From Areca catechu (lineage: Eukaryota; Streptophyta; Magnoliopsida; Arecales; Arecaceae): a stretch of 64,000 bases of DNA. The notes under the pieces were generated by a model, which saw only the letters and a program-made list of their open reading frames with translations, was not told the origin of the DNA and searched no databases. This document shows positions 9,519-18,739 of this stretch, piece after piece. The first letter of the stretch is position 1; the number at the start of each line of letters is the position of its first letter. The position numbers were made by a program, and so were the translations under genes. Location: assembly GCA_021397845.1 (NCBI GenBank), contig CM038049.1, forward strand, positions 111,444,877-111,508,876, in the 5' to 3' direction.

Positions 9519-10394
9519 TTACTCTTTAGGTTTGACCCTAGCCTGGTATGCACATGAGAATTTACCATGGGTTCCTAGCAAATGCCATAAGGTTTTCCAA
9601 AAGTAGGTAGCAAAAGGAATAGGCTTTAATAGCTCATGCATCCTAGTAATCTCATCAAAATGAAACTTAATGGCTCTAAAATTATGATAAGACTCAGGAA
9701 AAGGCAGGAAATAGGAATTCGAGACTTGGGGTAATTTAGGAGAATCTTGAAACAGACCTTGGTTACTCATGATGACCTTAAGATTAGGATTTTGATCTAC
9801 AGGAGGGATGCTTCTAGGTAGTTGAAGGTCATTAGGAAAGTCTTCTAAAATAATGATTGGGTTCTTCTCAGGTACCTGAAGGAGTTCTTGTGTCGAAGCT
9901 AAAGTATTGGGTTCTTCCTGAGGGCATCGTCTTACGGGAACCAAGTCCTCACTAAATTTTGGTTGTTCTGATGTTTCAGGACTAGGCTCAATAATCTTTT
10001 CTTTACCAAAGGTTTCCTCAGGTAAGGTACTAAAGTTGTTCTCTTCATAGTCTTCCCCTTCATATTCATCTATTAAACTTATATTAGTCTCATACACATA
10101 ATTACTAGGTTCAGATTTGCCTTCTTCCTTCCCTAGCCCTTCAGTTTGAGGATACCCTAAGTCTTGAGTATTCATGAACTCAACTTGTACTTCAGGGTTC
10201 TTACTCCTATCATTCATATGAGCTAATGGGATAGTAGGAGTTGGTTGGTCTAAGGAAAATTGTTTAGCCAGCATTTGGTTCAATTGAGCCATTAGATCAT
10301 TTAGGCCTCTTAGCGTGGTTTCAAGATTCGGGTCCATGGCTACATTGGACTGGGTCTAGACTGGTGAATATGAGGCTCCTGATCTAGTTTTCAT
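9519..10394 (-). CDS. N1 gag-like N-terminus fused to a dead integrase scrap
   Basis: The gag start is at 10394 (MKTRSGASY, as in the relatives' M-TRSG starts) but meets a stop about 12 codons in; an open frame follows from 10337 for 272 codons. It keeps a coiled N-terminus (TTLRGLNDLMAQLNQMLAKQ) and a YVYETNISLIDEYEGEDYEE segment, which in G1 lies just after the zinc knuckles. It then keeps an acidic/proline-rich linker. The end, FHFDEITRMHELLKPI then ATYFWKTLWHLLGTHGKFS, aligns with G1 integrase but lacks the SDRD stretch and the HPQTDGQTE motif. Gag core, knuckles, protease, RT and RNase H are missing. It probably cannot form a capsid alone. Confidence 0.65.
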
Positions 10395-10767
10395 GCATGC
10401 AAGTAGACTCAAGCTCGAGCTAAGGTTTCCTAGACCTAGAGCACAAATTAGAAGTCTAATTAAGTGAACCAACTAGCTAGTAGTACTTATGGGACTTAGC
10501 CAGGTAGGTGGAGGGGAGTGTAGGTCCCTGATTGCCAACCTTAGACACCAATCTGAGATTGGCCAGGTAGGCGGACCAAATCACAAGCCCTGATGCACCA
10601 ATCCTAGACACCAAGCCAGTAAGCACACACCAATTAGCTGACACAGTTAACTTGACCCTAACCTGAACCCAACTTGTTGGTGTCCCTAACCCACTAGGGC
10701 AATTAACGTTCTACTCAATTTTAATTAACGGGCTGGGATCGATATGCTGGTTGGTGATTTTTGGGCT

Positions 10768-10794
10768 AGGGACAGGTGATGAAACCCTGACCCT
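10768..10794 (-). other. N1 leader hairpin (9-bp stem, 9-nt loop)
   Basis: As RNA: AGGGUCAGG, loop GUUUCAUCA, CCUGUCCCU, one U-U mismatch. The equivalents in G1, N2 and N3 keep stem length and loop pattern while base pairs change. Confidence 0.6.
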
Positions 10795-11330
10795 ATGTCA
10801 AATTGATGCCCTTAATTTGATTTCTCATGAGATGAATGAAATGCAAAGGTGCTGCAGAAGTGTGTTGCAATTTGAAAGTGGTGTGGAAAACATGATTAAA
10901 AAAATGTCCAAAAATTCTGAAAAATTCACAAAGGATTCCTAACTTATATGTTTCAATGTATATGAAAGGAATTTTAAAACTAAAATCTATACTAATCTAA
11001 GCAGATCCTACAAATGAAGATAAATAAAAAGGACAGAACATAACCCTAATGACAGTGTCGAACTGCAGAAATTTTTATTTTTTTTATAATTTTTTTCTGT
11101 TGATGAAATTTAATATGGTAATAACTGACTTAAAAAGGAACAATAAAAAAAATATTTTAATAAAAAATTAGTGACTTGCCTTTGAAGTTGCAGGCGGATT
11201 ACAGTTAGCCTACAGAAAAATACAGCAAGCAGAAAAACAGAACGTGACCAATGCAAAATTCACAAATGAAATCTAAAAAGTCCTTTGGCTTTCTTTTTCA
11301 CGGGTCAATCACAATGGCACCCCGACACGC

Positions 11331-11388
11331 CTTAGGAGATCCCCGTGGAATGGGAAGAGAGGGTGTTTAAACCCTACTTTCTCCTAAG
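11331..11388 (-). other. Y-shaped RNA element in the N1 leader
   Basis: On the minus strand CTTAGGAGA (11388-11380) pairs with TCTCCTAAG (11339-11331), a perfect 9-bp stem around 40 nt. An inner stem AGGGT/ACCCT (loop TTAAAC) and CCC/GGG follow. It lies about 80 nt after the primer site. Confidence 0.65.
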
Positions 11389-11466
11389 ACCGGACGGCCT
11401 GGTAACGCCCCCGATCCAAGTACTTCAAGGACTTAATGCTATGCAATCAGGAACTTATTCTACCAT

Positions 11467-11478
11467 GCTCTGATACCA
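11467..11478 (-). other. N1 primer binding site
   Basis: The minus strand reads TGGTATCAGAGC three bases inside the 5' LTR edge at 11482, complementary to plant initiator-Met tRNA. Confidence 0.9.
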
Positions 11479-11481
11479 ATT

Positions 11482-12821
11482 TGATGTCGCAATGCATATG
11501 ATTAGTGATTTGATTCGTGTTTGTAGAGCAATGAAACCTAATTACACTAGCATTGTACTCATCATAATAAGTCTTAAGGATTACATGAAAAGGGACTATT
11601 ACATGATTAGACACAATCCTGAAACTAAGAAGGAAGAAGATCTAGACAATAGGGGCTAATGATTGAGGACTTGCCTTGTTGAGCTTTCCAACCTTCTAAT
11701 GATTTCAAACCTTGAAACTACCGATGCTCTGGACTGGAGAACTCGGATAACAAAGATCAGAACGCTGGGCTTGGGCTTCAGCTTGTTGGTTCATTGTCAA
11801 GGGGGAACCTTGTTCACAACTCAAAGACTTCGAAGGACCCTGCACTGAAGATCAAAAGTTAAGGAAGAAGAAAGCAGGCATATGGAAGGGATGGAATAAT
11901 TTATGAGCAAGGAAGGAAGTCTGAGATGGTTTGGCCGGCTCCAATGTATCCTTCTTGAACTTGGCGTTGGATGGCTTGGAGAAGAAAGTAGATTCGAGTG
12001 GGGGGAAAAGGGGCTTAGGAACAATCACTCAAAGAAATAATATAAGACTACAACTTCAACTTCAACTTCATTTTTCATTCATCTCATCAAAATCAATTTT
12101 CTTTTATAATGGGCGTCCAAGGCTTTTAATAGCCTCACAAAGCTAGCTTTTGAAATTTAAAAACTCCCCAAATCGAGGAGGATTACAAGGGGGGTTGGAG
12201 GATTTGGTGGAGAGTTTGGAGGGATTTGGGGGGGGTTGGAGGATTTGGTGGAGGACTTGGAGGGATGTGGCCAACCTCCTTGAATTTGAATCTCCCTTGT
12301 TGGCGCCCAAAGGGTGATGAGGTGGCTGGTGAAGTGGCACCTGATGACGTGGCATGGTGAGGTGGTCTTCTACTTGGATAAGAATGACATGTGGCGCCCA
12401 GTGGTCCTAGTTGATGGTCCTTTTCTCTTGCTTGGTTGATGTGTCTTCTCTTCTTCATGTGGTCAAATTCTGGGGTCTAGAATTTGAGTCTTGTTGCTGG
12501 CTTTCATGGCTTTAAGACTTGATTAGACTTAACTCAACTGAATTAGACTTAACTAAACTGAACTGACTTGACTAACCTAGACTTTAAAACTTGAAATGGA
12601 CTTACAGGAAATGAAATTTTAAAAGTAATTACAGGACTCAATAAATACTCTTGATTTGAAACTCAAAATTAATTAAAGGACTCTTGAAAAGGAAATGACT
12701 CTTGAAAATAAAATATTTTTGAACTAAAGGATACAAGGTAACCTAATTATCTTCGATCCAAATTGGGATAAGGCTAACCTTGTTGGAGTGAAGTTTCTTT
12801 CGGCTTCTGGTGTCCACACCA
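11482..12821 (-). repeat. N1 5' LTR
   Basis: Almost identical to 7450-8787; the few differences include the outermost bases (TGATGTCGCAATGC here against TGATGCGGCAAGC). Confidence 0.92.
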
Positions 12822-12826
12822 GATTG

Positions 12827-13097
12827 TGATCCCGCAAAATAATTCGACTGTATTCGGGTGTGAATATAGTAGAAATCCCAAGTGGTATCTTGGATAGTGG
12901 ATGTAGGAGTTGGGTTGCTCCGAACCACTATGAGTTTCATGTATTTATGTTGTACTTCTTTACTCTTACTTAGCTTCTATAATTTACTATTTTGTCACAG
13001 CACCTACCACTTGCAAAGGATTTTTAATTGCATAATATCTGCTTTAAATTTTTAAATTTCCAATTCACCCCCCTTTTGGGTAGCTACTTGGGCAGCA
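12827..13097 (+). repeat. S1 5' LTR, right part
   Basis: The LTR resumes after N1 and its TSD and ends GGGCAGCA three bases before the primer site. It matches 58626-58895 of the 3' LTR. Confidence 0.85.
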
Positions 13098-13099
13098 AC

Positions 13100-13111
13100 T
13101 GGTATCAGAGC
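13100..13111 (+). other. S1 primer binding site
   Basis: TGGTATCAGAGC follows the LTR end, complementary to initiator-Met tRNA. Confidence 0.9.
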
Positions 13112-13142
13112 AGTGTCTTTGATTATACTAGAGTAAAGATTG

Positions 13143-13405
13143 ATGGCTCATCCAATGAGTACGTCCTTAGCAGAAGGCCAATCAACTAATAGACCTCCAC
13201 TCTTCACAGGCAAAAATTATTCTTATTGAAAAGCAAGAATGAAAATTTATATAAAAGCTGTTGATTTTCAATTATGGAAGGTCATTCTTAAAGGACCACA
13301 TATTCCCATGATTAAAATTGATGGCGTAGATGTCCTTAAGCCTAAAGAGGAATGAGATGAACATGACATAAAATTAGGGGAATTGAATGCCAAAGCCATG
13401 ACTTG
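13143..13405 (+). pseudogene. gag: S1 gag, N-terminal fragment
   Basis: The ATG at 13143, 32 bp after the primer site, begins MAHPMSTSLAEGQSTNRPPL. PPLFTGKNYSY and KARMKIYIKAVDFQLW follow, the typical start of Sirevirus gag. There is a stop in place of the usual Trp after NYSY, and another before DEHDIKLGELNAKAM. The fragment is cut at 13405 by N2. When S1 resumes at 45439 the sequence is already near the protease, so the rest of gag was lost in the same event that truncated the N2 5' LTR. Confidence 0.8.
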
Positions 13406-15152
13406 TGGTGCGAAGGCAAGGGGGTTAGGGCTAGAGATGCTAGATGCTAGTAAGGATGCTTACAATGCAAAGGAATTCTTTTTTTAGGGTTGATGAATTT
13501 TTTTTTTTTTATGTTTCTTGTTGTTCTTCTTCGTTGTTTTAGGATTTCGATTCCCGATCACAAGCAAAGATAAGAAATACGAAGAACAGTAATGGAAACT
13601 TATGCTAGTAGTTCAAAGCCCTAAAAGTAAGAACGAGAACAGGACCCCGGGATTAAGAAACCCCGGTAGGACTAGCTCGACCTACAATATCTACTTAGGA
13701 GATAAAGAGAAGGCAAACCTCAAACTTCTGAAGCACCCGGTGCAGAGATCGCTCAACTCGGCGGATGCGGCCTGGATGCCCGAGTAGTCGAACCCGTGGG
13801 AGCTTTAGCTTTGGGTCGGGAGGTCACGATGGCAAAGCTGACTGTCTCCAATGCCCGAGATGCCAGGGAGGACCTGTAGGCAAACAAAAGAAAGGTCAGC
13901 GAAATGTGGAGATGCACGGAAAGGAATTGAACTGGAGTTGGGAAGGGGCTTATAGCCCGATGTCCGGCTGGATTCCGAAGTCGAAGTTGGAGATAACTGG
14001 GGGCCTCGCACCCCGCGACATCCCGGAGGACGAAGGAATGTGGCCTCACACCACGCGATGTCCTGGAGGATGAAGGATTCGCGATGCCCTGGGGCGACGG
14101 ACAGGTGGCCTCACACCACTCGACGCCCCTAGGGATGAAGGCAATTCCACTCAAACCTAGCCTAAGAGACAATGGTTGGAGGGTGGAAGAAACTTAAACT
14201 TTTCATTAATTACTCAATTATTCATTCATTCATTAGTTCTACAAGGGAGGGATAGGGTCCTTTAAATAGGCACCCAAGGCCCATTTGAAATTCAAGTTAC
14301 AATATTCATGGTGGCGCCCAAAATTTTCCATCATCCCCTCTCTTTGGCCGACCAAATAACTTGGGGTTGGGCGTGGCATGAGGAAAGGCTTGGAGATGGG
14401 GATTGGTCCCTTGACTTCCTTCCTTAGCATGCTTATTTTGGGAAGAAGGAGCGGGGCATGGCTTGCTTGGAGGGATGTGTTCCCTTGGACTCTTCAATGC
14501 CATCTTCTTGGATTGATTCAAGGCCGACCAAGGAAGAGCTCCATGGGCGTTGCATGGTTGAGGGATTGAAGAGGGGAGTGTGTCCTTTGACCTTCCTTCC
14601 TTGCAAGAACACTTTGGGAAGAAAGCTTGGAAGGGGGCTTGCTTTGAGGCTTGGTTTCTTCAAGGATCTTCAATGCCCCTCTTTTGATGGAACAAGGCGT
14701 GATGTGGGGGAGGAAAGAGGGGGATGGTGTTTCTTCCTTCCAATGTTGTCCAAGACGTGTGGAAAGCATGAGGGTGCCACTTTGTTTCCCTTCTTGGATG
14801 CCCAAGTGGCAGCTGATGTGGTGCCACGTAGATAGCTGAGGAGGTGGCACCTGAGTTGGCATTATCCTAAGTGGAAGGGGTGGGTTGGCCCACCAGAACT
14901 TGATTTGGTGAAGAAAACCAGAGTGACTTCAATTGGACTTGGGCCCAGTTCAAACTCAGACTCGAACAAATACAGGACTCATGACCTAACTTGACCCAAA
15001 TTGGTCAAGGTACTGGACTAAACAAACTTTGACAAGAACTTATGAAATTGCTTTGGCTCAAGGCCTTATTACAGGACTCATAGAAGGGGGAACCCTAATC
15101 TGAGATCCATAGAGGGTTGAGGAGCCTCTGTCAGATCCTGGTGCCTACACCA
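13406..15152 (-). repeat. N2 3' LTR
   Basis: About 1.75 kb; the minus strand starts TGGTGTAGGCACCAG and ends CTTCGCACCA. It contains a U5 hairpin (13647-13666), a pair of ~40-bp repeats at about 13998-14075 (GCCTCRCACC...GAGGAYGAAGGA), and longer imperfect repetition at 14380-14700. Overlapping open frames on both strands here are incidental. Confidence 0.85.
13647..13666 (-). other. U5 hairpin of N2 LTR
   Basis: As RNA: CCGGGGUU, loop UCUU, AAUCCCGG, an 8-bp stem with one G-U pair. The equivalents in G1 and N3 differ in sequence but keep the fold. Confidence 0.55.
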
Positions 15153-15690
15153 ATTCTCCCGGGGTGGGAGGAACTCAACCCTGTCGAGTAAGGGTTAGTT
15201 TAGCTTTGGTACCTCTCCAGGATGTCGGGGTCGATGCGCTGTAAGTCCTCCTGTGTGATCCACGAGTCATCGGATTCTGGTCAACCTTGCCATCAGACCA
15301 GGTAACGCTGGTAGCCTTTGCCCCGGGTAGTGATGGCTTGGTCATCCAGGACACGCTCAATCCACTCTCCTCGCTCAAGTATATTTGGAGGTGGACACTC
15401 AGGTTCAGGTTCACTCTCAAAAGGGAGGTCAGGCCCAAATGGCTCACTGGGTATGTTTGCGGGTTCCCTATACTCGACTAAGTTAGAGATATTGAATGTC
15501 GAGCTAATTCCATAATCCGGAGGTAATTCTAGCATATAGGCATTAAGGCCCATTCTCCTAATCACTTTAAAGGGACCCGCCCTACGAGCATGAAGCTTCT
15601 TAACGGTTCCCGGTGGAAACCGTTCAGGCCGGAGCCTAACATTACAAAATCCCTTATTTCAAACTCTTTGGCTTGCTTTCGAGAATCAGC
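15153..15690 (-). pseudogene. N2 GPF module and chromodomain
   Basis: Minus-strand reading gives KKLHARRAGPFKVIRRMG, LELPPDYGISSTFNISNLVE, then ERGEWIERVLDDQAITTRGK and GYQRYLV, with a stop after RYLV and further stops beyond. It is homologous to the tail of G1 pol and to N1 8709-9383. The AGA arginine in place of the G before AGPF and the stops indicate decay. The frame would also run into the 3' LTR. Confidence 0.8.
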
Positions 15691-15699
15691 CAAACTATT

Positions 15700-15827
15700 T
15701 TAAAAATTGTATTTAATGCATAATCCTAACATGATGCAAAATGCGGACTCAACTATGCAATCTTATCGAGAAAAAATTTTTTATTGGACTCCTAGGGTCT
15801 AAACCTAACAGACTTTTGACTCTCTAG
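15700..15827 (-). other. Conserved inter-ORF spacer of N2
   Basis: Non-coding counterpart of 9384-9518 in N1 and 54085-54209 in N3: shared AGTCCAATAAAA-like core and a GAGTC...TTTTGCATCATGTTAGG-like run. Confidence 0.5.
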
Positions 15828-16627
15828 GTTTGACCCTAGTCAGATATGCACAAGAAAAATTGTTAAGGATCCCTAGAAAATGTCATAAAGTATACCAGAA
15901 GTAGAGGGCAAAAGGGATAGGCTCTAAGGAGTCACACATTCTGGTAATCTCAATAAAAAGTAACCCCATGGCTCTAGAAAAATAGGAATCGGAGTCTTGG
16001 GGTGGCTTATGGAAAACATAAAATAGACCTGGGTTATTCAGGATGACCTTAAAATTTGGGCATCGTTCTATAGGTATCATATGGTCCACTTGTTCTGGAA
16101 GATTTTGGGGCTCGCTAGGGTCAATCCCACAGGGAGGAAGGTCGGTTAAAGAGGATCCTGGGACCAAGTCTATAATATGATGGATGTCTCTCAGAGGTGG
16201 AAGTTGATCAGGTAACTCATCGGGAACTTCTTCCTCAATTTCTTTCCGAGCTTCAACCATCTCTTGAGGATGTTCTCTTTGGATCGGTTCATTAAGGGTT
16301 GGTTCCTGAACTCCTATGGAAAAGACTGGTGAATCCTCATGTTCATTTACTAGATGTGATCCTGGCTTGGTCATTTCCTCTTCAAATTTTGTAGTGGGTT
16401 CAGGATCATTTTCCTTGGATTCCTCAATGATTTCACCTTTGGGCCCATCTTCTACTAAACTTGACTCAGAGATGCTTTCTTTCAATTCTTTAATGGGCTC
16501 AGGAGTTTCTTTTCCTAGATTTTCAATGGGTTCAACCTTAAAGTCTTCATTGGGCTCAGGGGTTTTTGTATTCAAATTCTCAGAAGGTTCATCCTTCTCT
16601 CCCTGAAACTCTTTAAAGGGTCCTTTC
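15828..16627 (-). pseudogene. N2 RT-start remnant joined to a dead integrase scrap
   Basis: The open frame from 16575 starts with a Glu/Pro-rich linker. DELPDQLPPLRDIHHIIDLV then matches the segment just before RT in G1 (DLPDHLPPLRDIQHAIDLIP). Instead of RT it continues CPNFKVILNNPGLFYVF, FIEITRMCDSLEPIPFALYF and, after a Trp-to-stop change, an integrase-like HFLG...FSCAYLTRVKPRE end. So RT, RNase H and most of integrase are gone with a clean join. G1 interrupts the frame at 16628, with CTTTC duplicated at 16623-16627 and 27120-27124. Confidence 0.75.
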
Positions 16628-17337
16628 TGGTGCGGGCACCAGACTCAGAAGAAGACTTCAGAGCTCCATCTGGATCTCTGATTAACCTTGCCCGAAGAAT
16701 TAGGGTTTTTGGTTTGTAATAAGAGTTGACTAGATCAACTCAATTTAGCTTGAGTCTACATTACCTGCATTTTATTTTGTTGAGTCATGTTGACTCAGTA
16801 GTGGACTAGGGTTTCAACCAGGGATGTTACATTTTCTCCCAAGACCAGGCAAGTGGACACCACACTCCCAGCCACACTCCCAGTCCAGGGGGTGCCATAT
16901 CCACATCCAGCAGCCTTTGGTCCCCACTCCACAGATGGCAACTTCCTTCTTTCATGCACCAGATAAAGAGAAGAGCACAAATCAAGGGGGCGGCCAAGAC
17001 TTTCCCAAGTGACTCCAAGCAAAGAAGGGAAGAAGTTTTTCTTGGAAGAGAATATCAAGGGGCGCCCATTACCTGCCAAAAACACCTAAAACAAAGATGG
17101 GAAGAGCCTTGACTTAGGGAGGAAGAAAAGGAGGAGTCCAAAAGAGTTCATCCAGGGAAGGAAGAAAATTTTCTTGAAAAAAATCAAGCAAGGTGGCGCC
17201 ATCTACCTGCCATTTATAACCCAAATCCTAATTTTTGGTATTTTGGCCAACCATATGTAAGGGATTTGCCCTAATTTGGAGATCCCCTCCTTTAGTCCCA
17301 CATGGGAAAATATGAAACCCTTCTCCCTTGTAAAGCA

Positions 17338-17347
17338 TTATAAATTA
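17338..17347 (+). promoter_or_regulatory. Candidate TATA box of the G1 LTR
   Basis: The sequence TTATAAATTA lies in the middle of the LTR, with its counterpart at about 24594-24603 in the 3' LTR. Position and sequence suit a Pol II TATA box; not proven. Confidence 0.4.
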
Positions 17348-18014
17348 CATCCCTCTTGTAAGTTGAGAAGAAATCAATGAAGAAAAATTATTTTTGCTAT
17401 TCTCTTGTGTTGAGTAACCTAGGTTTCTCTTCTTCCGCACTATTCTAAGTGTTGAGCTCCGTGAGGGGGTAATCCGGGTTCCATTGGAGCCTTGAGGAGG
17501 TGAGAGATCTCCATCTTTATCCAAAACCCTAGGTTAGCCACTTAAAAATCCAAAACCCTAGCCGCCCATCATTATTTTCAATCCATCAAACCCTAGCTCC
17601 TTCCATCTCCCACGGCCTCTCTCTCTCTACAAGTCCAGGCCGTCCACCTTCATCCAGATCCAGTCCGGCTACTTCAGATCCAGAGCAAGTTCCAAGGAAA
17701 ATCACATCAGCTTCCAGGAGAATCCAGTTTTCAGCAATTTCAATCTTCAAGTTCATCAACCTGGTAAATTTTTCCCTTGACTCTCTGATTCCATCAATTG
17801 TTTTTCTTCTCTTCCAGACCTTGAGTTCAGGAGAAGCCAACCCGCCAAGGACCAGTATTGGAGGATCCATTGCGAAGATATCTGAATCCGAGGATCCAAC
17901 AATCTGCTCGGGAGAGTTCTTCCACCAAAATCTGTGAAGATCATTGTCTGGTTAGGTAAACCATCTCTTCTCTTTATTTCTGTTCTGTTGAAAGTTCGGA
18001 GCGAAACCCTAGAT

Positions 18015-18036
18015 CTGGGAGTTTCTCAACCCCCAG
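18015..18036 (+). other. U5 hairpin of G1 LTR
   Basis: CTGGGAGTT, loop TCTC, AACCCCCAG: 9-bp stem with one A-C mismatch. The equivalents in N2 (13647-13666) and N3 (52431-52450) have other base pairs and the same loop type. Confidence 0.55.
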
Positions 18037-18237
18037 CGATCCATTGCTTCCGAACTACTCTGATAATTTAGTTTCCTTAAAATTGTGCTTTCAATTATCA
18101 TATTAGTATCTTTCAATGTTAGGTTAACTTTTCTTTGATTTGAAGCCAACTTCTACAAACATATAAAAATAACAAAAAAATTAGTTAATTTTAATTTACT
18201 TCCGCATCGCATCCATTTATTTGTTCTGCATCATTTT

Positions 18238-18249
18238 TGGTATCAGAGC
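18238..18249 (+). other. G1 primer binding site
   Basis: TGGTATCAGAGC four bases after the LTR end; initiator-Met tRNA complement. Confidence 0.93.
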
Positions 18250-18343
18250 CCAGTCTAGGGTTTCTGATTTGCTTGCTTGCTTGTTTTGATTGTTTTCTCT
18301 TTTTATTTTGTCTGCTCGAAGTAGACTCCCCAGGACGTCCGGT

Positions 18344-18400
18344 CCTAGGAACTAAGCGAGGCGCAAGCCTCCTCCTCCCATTCCATGGGGTGTTCCTAGG
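18344..18400 (+). other. Y-shaped RNA element in the G1 leader
   Basis: P1: CCTAGGAAC (18344-18352) pairs with GTTCCTAGG (18392-18400), 9 bp. P2: GAGGC (18358-18362), GCAA tetraloop, GCCTC (18367-18371). P3: CCCAT (18377-18381), TCC, ATGGG (18385-18389). Three stems meet in a junction. It lies about 95 nt after the primer site. Confidence 0.7.
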
Positions 18401-18712
18401 GCATGTAGGGGATCCATTGGGTTATAACTTCGTAGCAGGGATTATAAACGGGGAAGACAATCTAGTTGCAGCCCGTAATTGCCCTGTTGTCTAAATTATT
18501 TCTCCCTGCATAAAACTCAGAATTGCATGATTTTCACTTCGTTGAAACTAGTATAATTGAACCTATTTTTCATAATTTTTCTGTGATTTATTGGTTTCGG
18601 TAAAAATTCTGAGCATTAAAATACAGCAACTCTATTTTTTGTGTTCTGCAATTCAATTCTTTTTGGAGTGATCATCTCATAATTTACTTAAGGGCAATTG
18701 AGCATCTAAGAT

Positions 18713-18739
18713 AAGGGGAGGAGTTGATTACCTCTCCTT
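18713..18739 (+). other. G1 leader hairpin (9-bp stem, 9-nt loop)
   Basis: AAGGGGAGG, loop AGTTGATTA, CCTCTCCTT with one G-U pair. GAGG/CCTC here corresponds to CAGG/CCTG in N1 and N2, a change on both sides of the stem. Confidence 0.6.

Larger units (their letters stand above)
10395..11466 (-). other. 5' leader of N1
   Basis: Read on the minus strand from the primer site, the leader holds the Y-shaped segment (11388-11331), an A/T-rich stretch, the 9-bp/9-nt hairpin (10794-10768) followed by TAGCCCAAAAATCACC, and the CCAATC...GATTGGTGTCTA module (about 10590-10530). No credible reading frame. Confidence 0.7.
7450..12821 (-). mobile_element. N1: non-autonomous chromovirus-derived Ty3/gypsy element, minus strand
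   Basis: LTRs are at 7450-8787 and 11482-12821 (about 1.34 kb each), with a perfect 5-bp TSD GATTG at 7445-7449 and 12822-12826. A minus-strand primer site is at 11467-11478. The LTRs differ at only a handful of positions that I can see, so the insertion is young. It lies in the S1 5' LTR. The interior of about 2.7 kb encodes a gag-like/integrase-scrap ORF and a separate integrase-tail/chromodomain ORF. RT, RNase H, protease and a working integrase core are absent, so it must be mobilised in trans. Confidence 0.92.
16628..18233 (+). repeat. G1 5' LTR
   Basis: Starts TGGTGCGGGCACCAG (itself an inverted repeat, TGGTGC/GCACCA) and ends TTCTGCATCA. It includes a TATAAATT-like box at about 17339-17346, with the R/U5 region downstream. 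A U5 hairpin lies at 18015-18036. Confidence 0.95.

Noticed and set aside
9519..9700. The YFWKTLWHLLG segment as a novel protein domain
   Set aside because: It aligns with the G1 integrase segment YFWKILWHKLG...KFSTAY, so it is an integrase remnant.
13753..14862. Several 60-140 codon frames on both strands
   Set aside because: They lie inside the N2 LTR and have no relatives among retroelement or host proteins that I recognise.
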